Positions 28,392 through 36,472 of a stretch of DNA of 64,000 nucleotides are shown here, one piece after another (within the stretch, counting starts at the first letter, position 1; the number at the start of each line of letters is the position of its first letter). Origin of the DNA: Asticcacaulis aquaticus (lineage in GTDB: Bacteria > Pseudomonadota > Alphaproteobacteria > Caulobacterales > Caulobacteraceae); contig NZ_JAQQKX010000005.1 in NCBI RefSeq assembly GCF_028550415.1, forward strand, positions 186,001 through 250,000, in the 5' to 3' direction. The notes beneath the pieces were generated by a model. The model ran no database searches. It was not told the origin of the DNA and worked only from the letters and a program-made list of their open reading frames with translations. A program made the position numbers and the translations under genes.

Positions 28392-28467
28392 TGGTGCCGC
28401 TTAGGTGACTCGAACACCTGACCCCATCATTACGAATGATGTGCTCTACCGGCTGAGCTAAAGCGGC
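28392..28467 (-). tRNA. tRNA-Thr (anticodon CGT)
   Basis: A 76-nt cloverleaf on the minus strand with encoded CCA: acceptor GCCGCTT/AAGCGGC (28467-28461 with 28402-28396), D arm GCTC/GAGC, anticodon stem CATCA/TGATG with loop TTCGTAA, and T arm AGGTG/CACCT with loop TTCGAGT. The anticodon CGT reads ACG, threonine. Its 3' end borders the atypical segment to the left and has a degenerate copy at 14412-14433. Confidence 0.97.
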
Positions 28468-28483
28468 ACTTATGCGCGGGCGA

Positions 28484-28516
28484 AAAGAGACGCCCGTCCG
28501 GTTCGGAGGGCGTTTC
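28484..28516 (-). terminator. Terminator after the HemY-like gene
   Basis: ACGCCC (28490-28495) and GGGCGT (28508-28513) form a stem with a 12-nt loop that can extend a little; on the minus strand CTCTTTT follows. It separates the heme cluster from the tRNA gene. On the plus strand TTCTTT follows, so it may work both ways. Confidence 0.65.
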
Positions 28517-28558
28517 TTTACAGGCAGGTACGCCCGCTTGGCAAGGGGGCCGGATGAA

Positions 28559-30103
28559 TTATTTTGTGGGTTTTGCGCGTTTGGCGCGGGGCTTAACGTC
28601 CGGCACAACCACCGCCTCGTCAAGGTCATGCCCGGCCACCGCCGCGTCGTAGCCGTCCGGGGCTTCCGCGAGGTTGTCCGGCAGCGGCGCGGGGGTGCCT
28701 TTCTTTTGCGCCGCGCGGACGAACGGCATGGACGGCATATAGCGCGACGGCATGTCGGGCACGTCGGGCAGGCCTTTCTCGGACCGCTCATGGCGGGGAT
28801 GGGCCAGCGCGCCGGTTTCGGCATAGGTCAGGACCAGCGCCGTCCAGTCGGCGGGCGTATAGGCAAAGGCCTTGCCTTCCGGATCGAGGTCCGACCAGTC
28901 GGGCTCGGACCGCGCCAGCGACGCCTTGGCCACCCAGTTGCGGGCGCTGTCGATATCGTTGGACGCCAGGGCCGCCTTGGCCATCAGGCCGCAGACGCGC
29001 CGCGTCACGCGCTCTTCGCTCAGATCGTCCTCAAGGGTGGCGGTGGCGGCGGCGATGTCCTCGCGGCTGTTGTTGAGCACGGCGCGCTCGACCGTCAGCA
29101 GGCGGCTTTCGCGATGCGACGGGTTGCGGTCGATCAGGCCGTTCAGACGGCGGGCGCGGTCCTTCGGCGTCTCGTCCGACACGAGGTCGCGATAGGCCAG
29201 CCAGATCGCCGGGTGCGGGGCGGCGGCGTAAGCGGCCTCAAGCACGTCCTCGGCGCGCCCCAGCTTGCCATGCGCGGCCAGAAGGCGGGCGGCGATGACG
29301 GCGGCAGGGGCAAACATCGGTTGCAGCTTGGCGGCGCGCACAGCGTAGTCCAGTGCCTGTTCGCGCATCTGGGCGTCGGTCGCGGTTTCCAGTTGCGCGG
29401 CCGACGCCGCCATCAGCGAGGCACGGGCGCGTTCGGAAAACAGCGGCGAGACCAGCTTGCGGTTCAGCGCGCCTTCGACAAGCGCCAGGGCCTCGGCCCA
29501 TTCGCCAGCGGTGATCTTGGCTTCGAACAGGGTCTTGAAGGCCCACATGGCGGGCTTGGCCTGATTATAGGCGTCGGTGGCCAGACGGATGGCCTCGCTG
29601 CGGTCGCCGGAAGAGATGGCGAGGTTCATTAACCCGCGTAAGCCTGCCAGTTTCAGCTCCGGCACGGTCAGCATGGCCGTATAGGCGGCGCGGATGGCGG
29701 CGGTGTCGCCGGCGGCATCGGCGGCAAAGGCGTTGAGGATGCGGACCAGCGCCACATTATCGTGCAGGTCGACGGCCTTGACGGCGTGGCGGCGGGCTTC
29801 GAGACCGTCACCGGACGCGACGGCCAGAAACCCCCGTGTGAGGATGTCTTCGCCCTGACGGCGGCGCGTGGCGGCGCGTTTGCGCTCGGCGCGTTGCGGC
29901 GAACGCGACAGCCACAGGGCCAGGTTCCAGAAGCAGACGGCGGCAAAGGCCATCAGGCCGATGACGATGACCGCCGTGGCGGCTGAGGTATCGATGCGGT
30001 AGCCGAGCCAGACGAGGCTGGCCGTGCCCGCTTCGCCGGTGGCGCTCAGGGCGACCACGACCAGAATGATGATGCCGAGAAGGATCAGGAGGGTGCGGAT
30101 CAC
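28559..30103 (-). CDS. HemY-like TPR membrane protein of the heme cluster
   Basis: 514 residues from GTG at 30103, which overlaps the stop of the preceding gene (GTGA). An N-terminal pair of membrane segments (MIRTLLILLGIIILVVVALS, then TAVIVIGLMAFAAVCFWNLA) is followed by SRSPQRAERKRAATRRRQGE and a helical repeat region, as in the HemY N-terminal domain family. This HemY is not protoporphyrinogen oxidase; its role in heme synthesis is accessory and ill-defined. The C-terminal tail is Pro/Lys-rich. Co-transcribed with hemC, hemD and the Mic60-like gene. A longer frame upstream is out of keeping with the family. Confidence 0.87.
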   Translation of the reverse strand: MIRTLLILLGIIILVVVALSATGEAGTASLVWLGYRIDTSAATAVIVIGLMAFAAVCFWNLALWLSRSPQRAERKRAATRRRQGEDILTRGFLAVASGDGLEARRHAVKAVDLHDNVALVRILNAFAADAAGDTAAIRAAYTAMLTVPELKLAGLRGLMNLAISSGDRSEAIRLATDAYNQAKPAMWAFKTLFEAKITAGEWAEALALVEGALNRKLVSPLFSERARASLMAASAAQLETATDAQMREQALDYAVRAAKLQPMFAPAAVIAARLLAAHGKLGRAEDVLEAAYAAAPHPAIWLAYRDLVSDETPKDRARRLNGLIDRNPSHRESRLLTVERAVLNNSREDIAAATATLEDDLSEERVTRRVCGLMAKAALASNDIDSARNWVAKASLARSEPDWSDLDPEGKAFAYTPADWTALVLTYAETGALAHPRHERSEKGLPDVPDMPSRYMPSMPFVRAAQKKGTPAPLPDNLAEAPDGYDAAVAGHDLDEAVVVPDVKPRAKRAKPTK

Positions 30104-31029
30104 AGGGCGGTCCCCGTATTGACGGTGGTATAGTTGGCTTGTGACAGGCGGCTCAGGGCATCGACCGTGATGCGGCGCGTGGTGGTGTCGACCAGCAGGC
30201 GGTTGCGCGCCCTGGCCAGCCACGGAGCCAGCGCGTCCTGAGCGGGTTTGGGCAGGGTGGCCAGCACGGCCAGAGCCCCGGCGAGGTCGCCCTCATCAAG
30301 GCGGCCCTGCGCCTGAAGGAGCAGATTGTCGGTGCCCTTGGCCGTGCCATCGACGCGGCGGACGCTGATCAGGCCGTTCAGCGCATTGCCGATGCGGCCG
30401 AGGAAGCTGTCGTCGTCGGTGGATTTGGCGGCGGTCTGGGCGCGGGCGGCGTAGGCCGGGAACTCAATGGCCAGCGACACTTCTGACGGCACGCCCTTTT
30501 GCGCCAGCGGGCGCAGCGGTGCCAGCAGCGACGTGTCGGTCAGGCTCTTTTCGACGTCGGCCAGTTCGCTCAGGAAGGGCTGCGAGCCCTTGGCGGCCTG
30601 TTGCAGACCGGCAGCGGCGGTGGCGGACGCCGCGGCCTGAACCAGCAGGCGCTGATTGGCCTCAAGACGATCCATGCGCTCGCTCAGGCGCGAGGCGAGG
30701 TTGGGGTCGCTATAGACCGGGGCGGTGGCGGCGGTCGCAGGCGTTTCCACCGGCACCGGGGCGGGTTGCGATTTGAGTGCGTTCAGTTCGGCGGTCAGGC
30801 GCGCGATTTCGGCATCCTTGGCCGACGGGGCGGGCTCGAAATAGGCGGCCACACCCTTGTTCAGGTCTTGTTTGGTCTTGTCCTTGTACAGGCCGTAACC
30901 GAGGGCCAACAGGGCCAGGACTACAAAGACGACAGGAAACGCAAAGGCGATGATCAGCGGACCGCGCGCCCATTTCGTCTTTTCCGTATCGGTTACGGTG
31001 GAGCCGTTGAGAGAGAGGTCGTCGGTCAT
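30100..31029 (-). CDS. Bacterial Mic60/mitofilin-like inner-membrane protein
   Basis: 309 residues: short cytoplasmic N terminus, one membrane segment (about 25-47), a Pro/Ala/Thr linker with coiled coil (AEIARLTAELNALKS and SRLSERMDRLEANQRLLVQ), and a C-terminal region ending in the mitofilin-like GRLDEGDLAGALAVLATL and WLARARNRL helices. Alphaproteobacterial Mic60 homologues sit between hemD and hemY as here and have been linked to inner-membrane shaping and contact sites. The 3' end overlaps hemY by four bases; 21 nt separate it from hemD. Confidence 0.87.
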   Translation of the reverse strand: MTDDLSLNGSTVTDTEKTKWARGPLIIAFAFPVVFVVLALLALGYGLYKDKTKQDLNKGVAAYFEPAPSAKDAEIARLTAELNALKSQPAPVPVETPATAATAPVYSDPNLASRLSERMDRLEANQRLLVQAAASATAAAGLQQAAKGSQPFLSELADVEKSLTDTSLLAPLRPLAQKGVPSEVSLAIEFPAYAARAQTAAKSTDDDSFLGRIGNALNGLISVRRVDGTAKGTDNLLLQAQGRLDEGDLAGALAVLATLPKPAQDALAPWLARARNRLLVDTTTRRITVDALSRLSQANYTTVNTGTAL

Positions 31030-31050
31030 GGGTATCCGCGCTTTTTTTGG

Positions 31051-31728
31051 TTATGTCAGCAGGTCTAGCATGGCCGCCTCGTCAGGCGTAGCGGCCACCC
31101 TTATGTTTAGGCCTGCGGGCGGTAAATTTCCAGTGACCAAATTCAGGCTTTCGCGCAAGGCGCGGGCGGTATTGTCCGAGATGCAGATAACGGTGAGAGT
31201 GGCGTCGCGGAGATAGGGCGCCGCCAGCGTAGCGGCGCGCGGCGAATGCAGCAGGACATGGGTGAGGTCGGTGACCGTCACCCCGGCCTTGCGCTCGACC
31301 GTGCGATAGAAAATGGCGCGGGTGACATCGTAGCCGTCGAGGTTCGACAACAGGTCGCGCGCAGGCGTTTCCGGTGAGACATACAGATAGCGCCGCGTGG
31401 GATCGGCGGTTTTCAGAAGGTCGAGCAGGTCTCCCGCATCGCCGCTTGCGCTGTGGACCGTGGCGAACCCGGCGCGGCGGGCGGCCTCGGCGGTGGTATC
31501 GCCGACCGCCCAGACCGTGTGATCGCGCGCGTTATGCTGCGCACAAAAGGCCTCAAGCCCGTTGGGGCTGGTGACGATCAGGTCGTCGAACGCCGTGGGA
31601 TTAATATCGGGGTTGAGGGTGTCGACGCTCAGCAAGGGATCGACCCGTGGCATGAAACCCAGCGCGGCGACCTTGGCGGCGGTAACCGTGGCGGCGGGCT
31701 CGGTGCGGGTGATCCAGACGAGGGTCAC
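31051..31728 (-). CDS. hemD: Uroporphyrinogen-III synthase
   Basis: 225 residues from GTG at 31728, overlapping the hemC stop by four bases (GTGA). It closes the linear hydroxymethylbilane with inversion of ring D. The family is poorly conserved; marks seen are the N-terminal VWITRTEP, DDLIVTSPNGLEAF, AVGDTTAEAARRAGF, LYVSPETPARDL and the C-terminal VICISDNTARAL. Position directly after hemC supports the call. Longer upstream frames in the same register would lie inside hemC and are not used. Confidence 0.92.
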   Translation of the reverse strand: MTLVWITRTEPAATVTAAKVAALGFMPRVDPLLSVDTLNPDINPTAFDDLIVTSPNGLEAFCAQHNARDHTVWAVGDTTAEAARRAGFATVHSASGDAGDLLDLLKTADPTRRYLYVSPETPARDLLSNLDGYDVTRAIFYRTVERKAGVTVTDLTHVLLHSPRAATLAAPYLRDATLTVICISDNTARALRESLNLVTGNLPPAGLNIRVAATPDEAAMLDLLT

Positions 31729-32669
31729 GATGTGTATTGGATCAACTGGTCGCCCGCCTCGTCGCGGATCGATTGGCCCAGTCGCAGACCGAGCGCATGA
31801 GCCGTTTCCGGCGTCGGGGCGCTGAGCGTTTCCCGCCGCTGCCAGCGGGTCTTGCCGTCGGCGGTCAGGGCCTCGACGAACAGGGTCAGGGTGCTGTCCG
31901 CGATGGTCGCATAGGCTCCGACGGCGGTGCGGCACGAGGCCTCTAATGCGACCAGCGCGCCGCGTTCGGCGGAAATTTGCAGGAAGGTATCGGAGTGGTG
32001 CAGGCGGGCGATCCACGCCTGATCGAGGTCGGCGGTCCGGCATTGGACGGCCAGCGCGCCCTGACCCGGCGCGCAGGGAAACTGCTCCGGGTCAATATAG
32101 GATTTGATGTGGGCTTCGAGCCCCATGCGTTTCAGACCCGCAGCGGCGAGCAGGATGGCGTCGCAGTGCCCGGCCTCCAGCTTCGACAGGCGCGTATCGA
32201 CATTGCCGCGCAGCATGACGATCTCAAGGTCGGGCCGCACGGCCAGGGCCTGAGCCTGACGGCGTAGCGAGGCGGTGCCGAGTTTCGCCCCGGCGGGCAT
32301 ATCCTCTAAGCTATGATATTTCAATGAGACGAAGGCGTCGCGCGGGTCTTCGCGCACCGGAAAGGCGCACAGGCTGAGGCCGGGGATTTCTTCGGCGGGC
32401 ATGTCCTTGAGCGAGTGGACGGCGACATCGACTTCGCCGTTCAACAGCGCGTCCTCGATTTCCTTGGTGAAGAGTTGCTTGCCGCCGGCCTCGATCAGGC
32501 GGCGGTCCTGAATGCGGTCGCCCTGAGTCGTGATGATGACCAACGGCGCAAGGTCGTGCGCGTGCATCGGGTCGTGGCCGAGCGCCGTGACGATCTGGCG
32601 CTGGACCCAGCCGCATTGGGTGGTCGCCAGACGCGAGCCGCGGGTGCCGATTTTCAGGAGTGCCGTCAT
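31725..32669 (-). CDS. hemC: Hydroxymethylbilane synthase (porphobilinogen deaminase)
   Basis: 314 residues, full length. It polymerises four porphobilinogens on a dipyrromethane cofactor bound to Cys246 in ALEASCRTAVGAYA. Other marks: IGTRGSRLAxxQ at the N terminus, DVAVHSLKDMP near 81-91 with the catalytic Asp, GTASLRRQAQ and APGQGALAVQC. First gene of the minus-strand heme cluster; tsaD lies divergently 256 nt away across a palindromic repeat, an order common in alphaproteobacteria. Confidence 0.96.
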   Translation of the reverse strand: MTALLKIGTRGSRLATTQCGWVQRQIVTALGHDPMHAHDLAPLVIITTQGDRIQDRRLIEAGGKQLFTKEIEDALLNGEVDVAVHSLKDMPAEEIPGLSLCAFPVREDPRDAFVSLKYHSLEDMPAGAKLGTASLRRQAQALAVRPDLEIVMLRGNVDTRLSKLEAGHCDAILLAAAGLKRMGLEAHIKSYIDPEQFPCAPGQGALAVQCRTADLDQAWIARLHHSDTFLQISAERGALVALEASCRTAVGAYATIADSTLTLFVEALTADGKTRWQRRETLSAPTPETAHALGLRLGQSIRDEAGDQLIQYTS

Positions 32670-32779
32670 GGAAGAGCGCTTTCGATTATACGCGGTCTTT
32701 CCTAAATTTTAGCGCAGAGGCTTGCAAGCCCCTTGACGTGCGGCCATTTGCCCTTTTGAGGTTTCGGACTCCTCCTAAT

Positions 32780-32906
32780 CCCCTCTCCCTGAGGGAGAGG
32801 GTGGCCTGAAAGGCCGGGTGAGGGGGAACTGGTAATTGCGTGCTCGGTGAAACATTTCCCCCTCACCCTGCGCTGCGCGCTTCCCTCTCCCTCGAGGGAG
32901 AGGGGG
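32780..32906. repeat. GC-rich palindromic intergenic repeat
   Basis: CCCTCTCCCT...AGGGAGAGGG hairpins at both ends and a GGGTGAGGGGGAA / TTCCCCCTCACCC pairing between them, so the unit is a long imperfect palindrome. Same type as 6207-6340. It fills the gap between the divergent hemC and tsaD genes and lies close to the tsaD start. Confidence 0.75.
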
Positions 32907-32925
32907 TAAAGGAAGTTTCCGGCTC

Positions 32926-34065
32926 ATGGCCAATAGTTTGTGCGTTCTGGGTATCGAATCGAGCTGTGACGAAACGGCGGTCTCCGTTGTGCGGCGGGCC
33001 GACGACGGCACGGTCGAAGTCCTGTCCTCGGTCATCCATTCTCAGGTCGTGCAACACGCCGCCTACGGCGGGGTCGTGCCGGAAATCGCGGCGCGCAGCC
33101 ACGTCGAAACCATCGACGATCTGGCGCGGCTGGCGCTTCAACAGGCCGCCGACAAAGGCGTCACCGCCGACGACCTTGATGCCGTGGCGGCGACCGCCGG
33201 GCCGGGCCTGATCGGCGGGGTCATGGTGGGCTTGTCGTTTGCCAAGGGGTTTGCCCTGTCGCGCAGCCTGCCCTTGATCGGGGTCAACCATCTCGAAGGC
33301 CATGCCCTCTCGGTGCGTCTGACGCACGATGTGAAATTTCCCTTCCTGCTGCTTCTGGTGTCGGGCGGCCATTGTCAGTTGTTGTCCGTCAAAGGCGTCG
33401 GCGATTACGAACGGCTGGGCACCACCATCGACGACGCAGCGGGCGAGGCCTTCGACAAGATCGCCAAGACGCTCGGCCTCGGCTATCCCGGCGGCCCCGC
33501 TTTGGAGCGCGAGGCCAAGACCGGGGACGCCACGCGCTTTGCCCTGCCGCGCGCGCTTTTGGGCCGCAAAGACTGCGATTTTTCGTTTTCGGGTCTGAAA
33601 ACCGCCGCCGCCAAGATTGCCATGGAGCAGGTGAAGACGCCGCAGGATCGCGCCGATCTGTGCGCCTCGGTGCAGGCGGCGATTGCGCGGCAACTGGTCG
33701 AGCGGTCGGCACGGGCGATGGTTGATTTTAAAGAAGCGAATACGGTTGAGAAGCCTGCGTTCGTGGTCGCCGGTGGGGTTGCGGCCAATCAGACCGTGCG
33801 CCGCGAACTGACGGCTCTGGCCGATAAACACGGTTTTGAATTTGTTGCGCCGCCTCTGGCCTATTGCACCGACAATGCGGCAATGATCGCGCTGGCGGGC
33901 CTCGAACACTTTGCCGAAAAGCGCGCCGCGCCCGATTTCGATGGGGATGAATTCCGTCGCGAGAGCCTGACGACGGTGGCCCGTCCGCGCTGGCCCCTTG
34001 ACGAGCGCCGCGCTATCAGTGCACCCATACACAAGAATTCGGGACGCAAGGGAGCCAAGGCTTGA
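32926..34065 (+). CDS. tsaD: tRNA N6-adenosine threonylcarbamoyltransferase
   Basis: 379 residues. Transfers the threonylcarbamoyl group to A37 of ANN-decoding tRNAs together with TsaB and TsaE. The ASKHA fold is seen in [14 protein letters not shown] at the N terminus, the metal motif NHLEGH with the two His, [24 protein letters not shown] and [18 protein letters not shown]-terminal extension of some 25 residues ends in Lys/Arg. ATG with AAGGAAG upstream; the gene overlaps gpsA by four bases. Confidence 0.96.
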   Translation: MANSLCVLGIESSCDETAVSVVRRADDGTVEVLSSVIHSQVVQHAAYGGVVPEIAARSHVETIDDLARLALQQAADKGVTADDLDAVAATAGPGLIGGVMVGLSFAKGFALSRSLPLIGVNHLEGHALSVRLTHDVKFPFLLLLVSGGHCQLLSVKGVGDYERLGTTIDDAAGEAFDKIAKTLGLGYPGGPALEREAKTGDATRFALPRALLGRKDCDFSFSGLKTAAAKIAMEQVKTPQDRADLCASVQAAIARQLVERSARAMVDFKEANTVEKPAFVVAGGVAANQTVRRELTALADKHGFEFVAPPLAYCTDNAAMIALAGLEHFAEKRAAPDFDGDEFRRESLTTVARPRWPLDERRAISAPIHKNSGRKGAKA

Positions 34066-35078
34066 CCCAGTTTCAGGAAGCGCAGCCTTTTCAAAAGGTC
34101 GGCGTCATCGGCGCGGGCGCGTGGGGCACGGCTTTGGCCGCCGTTGCCGCGCGGGCGGGCCGCGAGGTGCTGCTGCAATGCCGTGAGCCGGAGGTCGCCG
34201 AATCGATCAATAGCCGCCACCAGAATCACCTCTATCTGCCGAATATCGAACTGGCGCCGGAGCTTAAGGCAACGGCGGATCTCGCCGATCTGGCCGACTG
34301 CGATCTGGTCCTGGCCGTGCCCCCGGCGCAGCATATGCGCGCTACGCTCAAGGCCTTTGCGCCCTATGTGAAGGACGGTCTGCCGATCGTCCTGTGCGCC
34401 AAGGGCGTCGAGCGTGGCTCCGACTGCCTGATGAACGAGGTGCTGGCGGCGACCCTGCCTCAGGCCCGCGCGGCGGTCCTGTCCGGGCCGTCGTTTGCCG
34501 CCGAGGTGGCGCGTGGTCTGCCGACGGCGGTGACGCTGGCGTGCAAGGACGCCGAACTGGGGGCGCGGATACTGAAAACCATCGCCACGACGACCTTCCG
34601 GCCCTATCTGATCGACGACATGGTCGGGGCCGAGGCGGGCGGCGCGCTGAAAAACGTGCTGGCTATCGCGGCGGGTATTTCCGAAGGCAAGGGGTTGGGG
34701 CGGTCGGCTCACGCGGCCCTGATCACGCGCGGGTTTGCCGAGATGACGCGTCTGGCCGTCGCGCTGGGGGCTGAGGCCGAGACCATGGGCGGCCTGTGCG
34801 GCATGGGCGATCTGGTTCTGTCGTGTTCGTCGCCGCAATCGCGCAATATGAGTGTCGGTCTGGCGCTGGGTGGCGGCAAGACCCTCGCCGAAGCTTTGGA
34901 AGGCAAGATTTCGGTCGCCGAGGGCGTCGAGTCCGCGCCCGCCGTCAAGCATCTGGGCGAAAAGATGGGCGTCGAACTGCCGATCTGCCACATGGTCGCG
35001 ACGATCCTGTCCGGCGAAGCCAGCGTCGATGAGGCCATCGGCGAACTGATGTCGCGTCCGCTGAAGACGGAACGGTAA
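34062..35078 (+). CDS. gpsA: NAD(P)-dependent glycerol-3-phosphate dehydrogenase
   Basis: 338 residues, cytoplasmic; makes sn-glycerol 3-phosphate for phospholipid synthesis. The dinucleotide motif [13 protein letters not shown] begins at residue 14; [18 protein letters not shown] and [12 protein letters not shown] are family marks in the C-terminal domain with its catalytic Lys. The start is a TTG at 34062 that overlaps the tsaD stop, backed by GGGAG and the lack of any ATG before the Rossmann motif. Coupled to tsaD. Confidence 0.95.
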   Translation: MTQFQEAQPFQKVGVIGAGAWGTALAAVAARAGREVLLQCREPEVAESINSRHQNHLYLPNIELAPELKATADLADLADCDLVLAVPPAQHMRATLKAFAPYVKDGLPIVLCAKGVERGSDCLMNEVLAATLPQARAAVLSGPSFAAEVARGLPTAVTLACKDAELGARILKTIATTTFRPYLIDDMVGAEAGGALKNVLAIAAGISEGKGLGRSAHAALITRGFAEMTRLAVALGAEAETMGGLCGMGDLVLSCSSPQSRNMSVGLALGGGKTLAEALEGKISVAEGVESAPAVKHLGEKMGVELPICHMVATILSGEASVDEAIGELMSRPLKTER

Positions 35079-35082
35079 AAAA

Positions 35083-35236
35083 CATCCTCCCCTGTGAGCG
35101 AAGCGATACGGGGGAGGTGGCGCGGCGCTCGCGCTTGCGCGAAGTCCGCGACGGAGGGTGCAAGCCACGCAAAGAATGCCCCCTCCGTCTGCTCGCTTAG
35201 CTCGCATCCACCTCCCCCGCTTTGCAGGGGAGGATG
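35083..35236. repeat. GC-rich palindromic intergenic repeat, CATCCTCCCC type
   Basis: Begins CATCCTCCCC and ends GGGGAGGATG. Inside are CGGGGGAGGTGG, TCCGCGACGGAGGG and the complementary CCCTCCGTC and CCACCTCCCCC. It lies four bases after gpsA and its right end supplies the purine-rich sequence before the Rieske gene. Confidence 0.78.
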
Positions 35237-35247
35237 TAAGGTGAAAT

Positions 35248-35586
35248 ATGACCCATCCCCCCTCTGGCACCGTTATCTGTAGCTGGGCCGACCTGCAAGC
35301 GACCGGCACGGTGCTTTATCGCGCCGACGGGTTCGAAGGCTTCGTTATCCTCGATGACTACCTGCCGCGCGGCTATGTCGATGCCTGTCCGCACAACGGC
35401 ATGCCTTTGGGCGGCGATCAGGAAGAAGTCGATTACCAGACGCGCGAACAGGACGTCATTATCTGCCGCTGGCACGGGGCGTCGTTCCTGAAAGACACGG
35501 GTGAGTGCATCGGCGGCCCCTGCGCCGGCGACCGTCTGGAGCCTTGGCCGGTCGAACGTCGCGGCGACGAGGTGGTTGCTCTTTAA
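35248..35586 (+). CDS. Rieske [2Fe-2S] domain protein
   Basis: 112 residues, soluble, a single Rieske domain. Cluster ligands: Cys47 and His49 in ACPHNGMPL, Cys73 and His76 in CRWHGASF. The pattern resembles small Rieske ferredoxins and the NirD/assimilatory-type domain, used as electron carriers for oxygenases or other redox enzymes; no oxygenase is adjacent. AAGG is nine bases before the ATG. It converges with the creatininase-family gene, overlapping four bases. Confidence 0.92.
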   Translation: MTHPPSGTVICSWADLQATGTVLYRADGFEGFVILDDYLPRGYVDACPHNGMPLGGDQEEVDYQTREQDVIICRWHGASFLKDTGECIGGPCAGDRLEPWPVERRGDEVVAL

Positions 35587-36329
35587 GGCCGCACTTCGGT
35601 GCTGAACTTTTCGACATCCTTCAACAGCGCCGGGACCGCCGCGTCGATGATTTCCTGACCTAGCGCAATCGTGGCCAGCGACGAGTCCGCGCCGATGCGG
35701 CCGTCGGCAAAGCGCGCGCGGTAATCGAGTGCGTCGCGGATCGGGCCGTTGGGCGCGATCTTCGGTTCCATCGGCACGTTGCGCACGGCGTCGGGATAGG
35801 CGGCGTAGGTGACGGCGATCTCGGACGGCGTGGCGTGGCTGCCGTGGCCGACCGGGAACTGTCGCGCGCACAGCGACGCAATCCCCGGCAGATCCCACCA
35901 GTTGGTCAGTTTCAGCGCGAACGGGCAGCGGATGCCCTTATAGGACCACTGGCTGTAGATTTCCGAGAAAGCCGCTTCGATCGAGGCGACGTTACCGCCG
36001 TGGCCGTTGAGGAAATAGATGTGCTGAAAGCCGTGCCGTCCCAGCGATTTCACCCAGTCCTCGATGGCGGCCATAAAGGTCGAGGGGCGCAAGCTGATGG
36101 TCCCGGAAAAAGCGAGGTGGTGCTGGGCCATGCCGATATTGAAGGTCGGCGCGACGAGGATATTGCCCTGCTTTTCCGCCGCGTGGGCGATGATTTCCGG
36201 GCACAGCCAGTCGGTGCCGAGCAGGCCCATCGGGCCGTGCTGCTCGTTGGAGCCGATGGGGATGATGACGGTCTTCGAAGTCTTCAGGAAGGCGTCGATT
36301 TCGGGCCAGGTCGAATGGGCGAGCAGCAT
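35583..36329 (-). CDS. Creatininase-family amidohydrolase
   Basis: 248 residues. Family motifs are clear: IPIGSNEQHGPMGLLGTDW with metal-binding Glu, His and Asp, FLNGHGGN, and GSHATPSEIAVT. The family hydrolyses amide bonds in creatinine, formamidopyrimidines and other small molecules, and includes the mycofactocin peptidase MftE; substrate cannot be set from sequence. Stand-alone gene, divergent from acsA. Confidence 0.9.
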   Translation of the reverse strand: MLLAHSTWPEIDAFLKTSKTVIIPIGSNEQHGPMGLLGTDWLCPEIIAHAAEKQGNILVAPTFNIGMAQHHLAFSGTISLRPSTFMAAIEDWVKSLGRHGFQHIYFLNGHGGNVASIEAAFSEIYSQWSYKGIRCPFALKLTNWWDLPGIASLCARQFPVGHGSHATPSEIAVTYAAYPDAVRNVPMEPKIAPNGPIRDALDYRARFADGRIGADSSLATIALGQEIIDAAVPALLKDVEKFSTEVRP

Positions 36330-36472
36330 GGGAACCTCGGTATCTTTTGTAACCGTTGTTTAGGCCTTTCGACGACGATTGACCACGTTTTTTTGAAGCG
36401 GTGACCCTCGACACCGGGGGAGGGCAGTGCTTATTTCAACATAAGGACCAAGAATAAAATACCGAGGACGCC

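Noticed and set aside
28196-28404. Short frames between the lipoprotein gene and the tRNA as remnants of an integrase
   Set aside because: No tyrosine-recombinase motif (R-H-R-Y) is seen in any frame; the open frames are short and overlap the tRNA.
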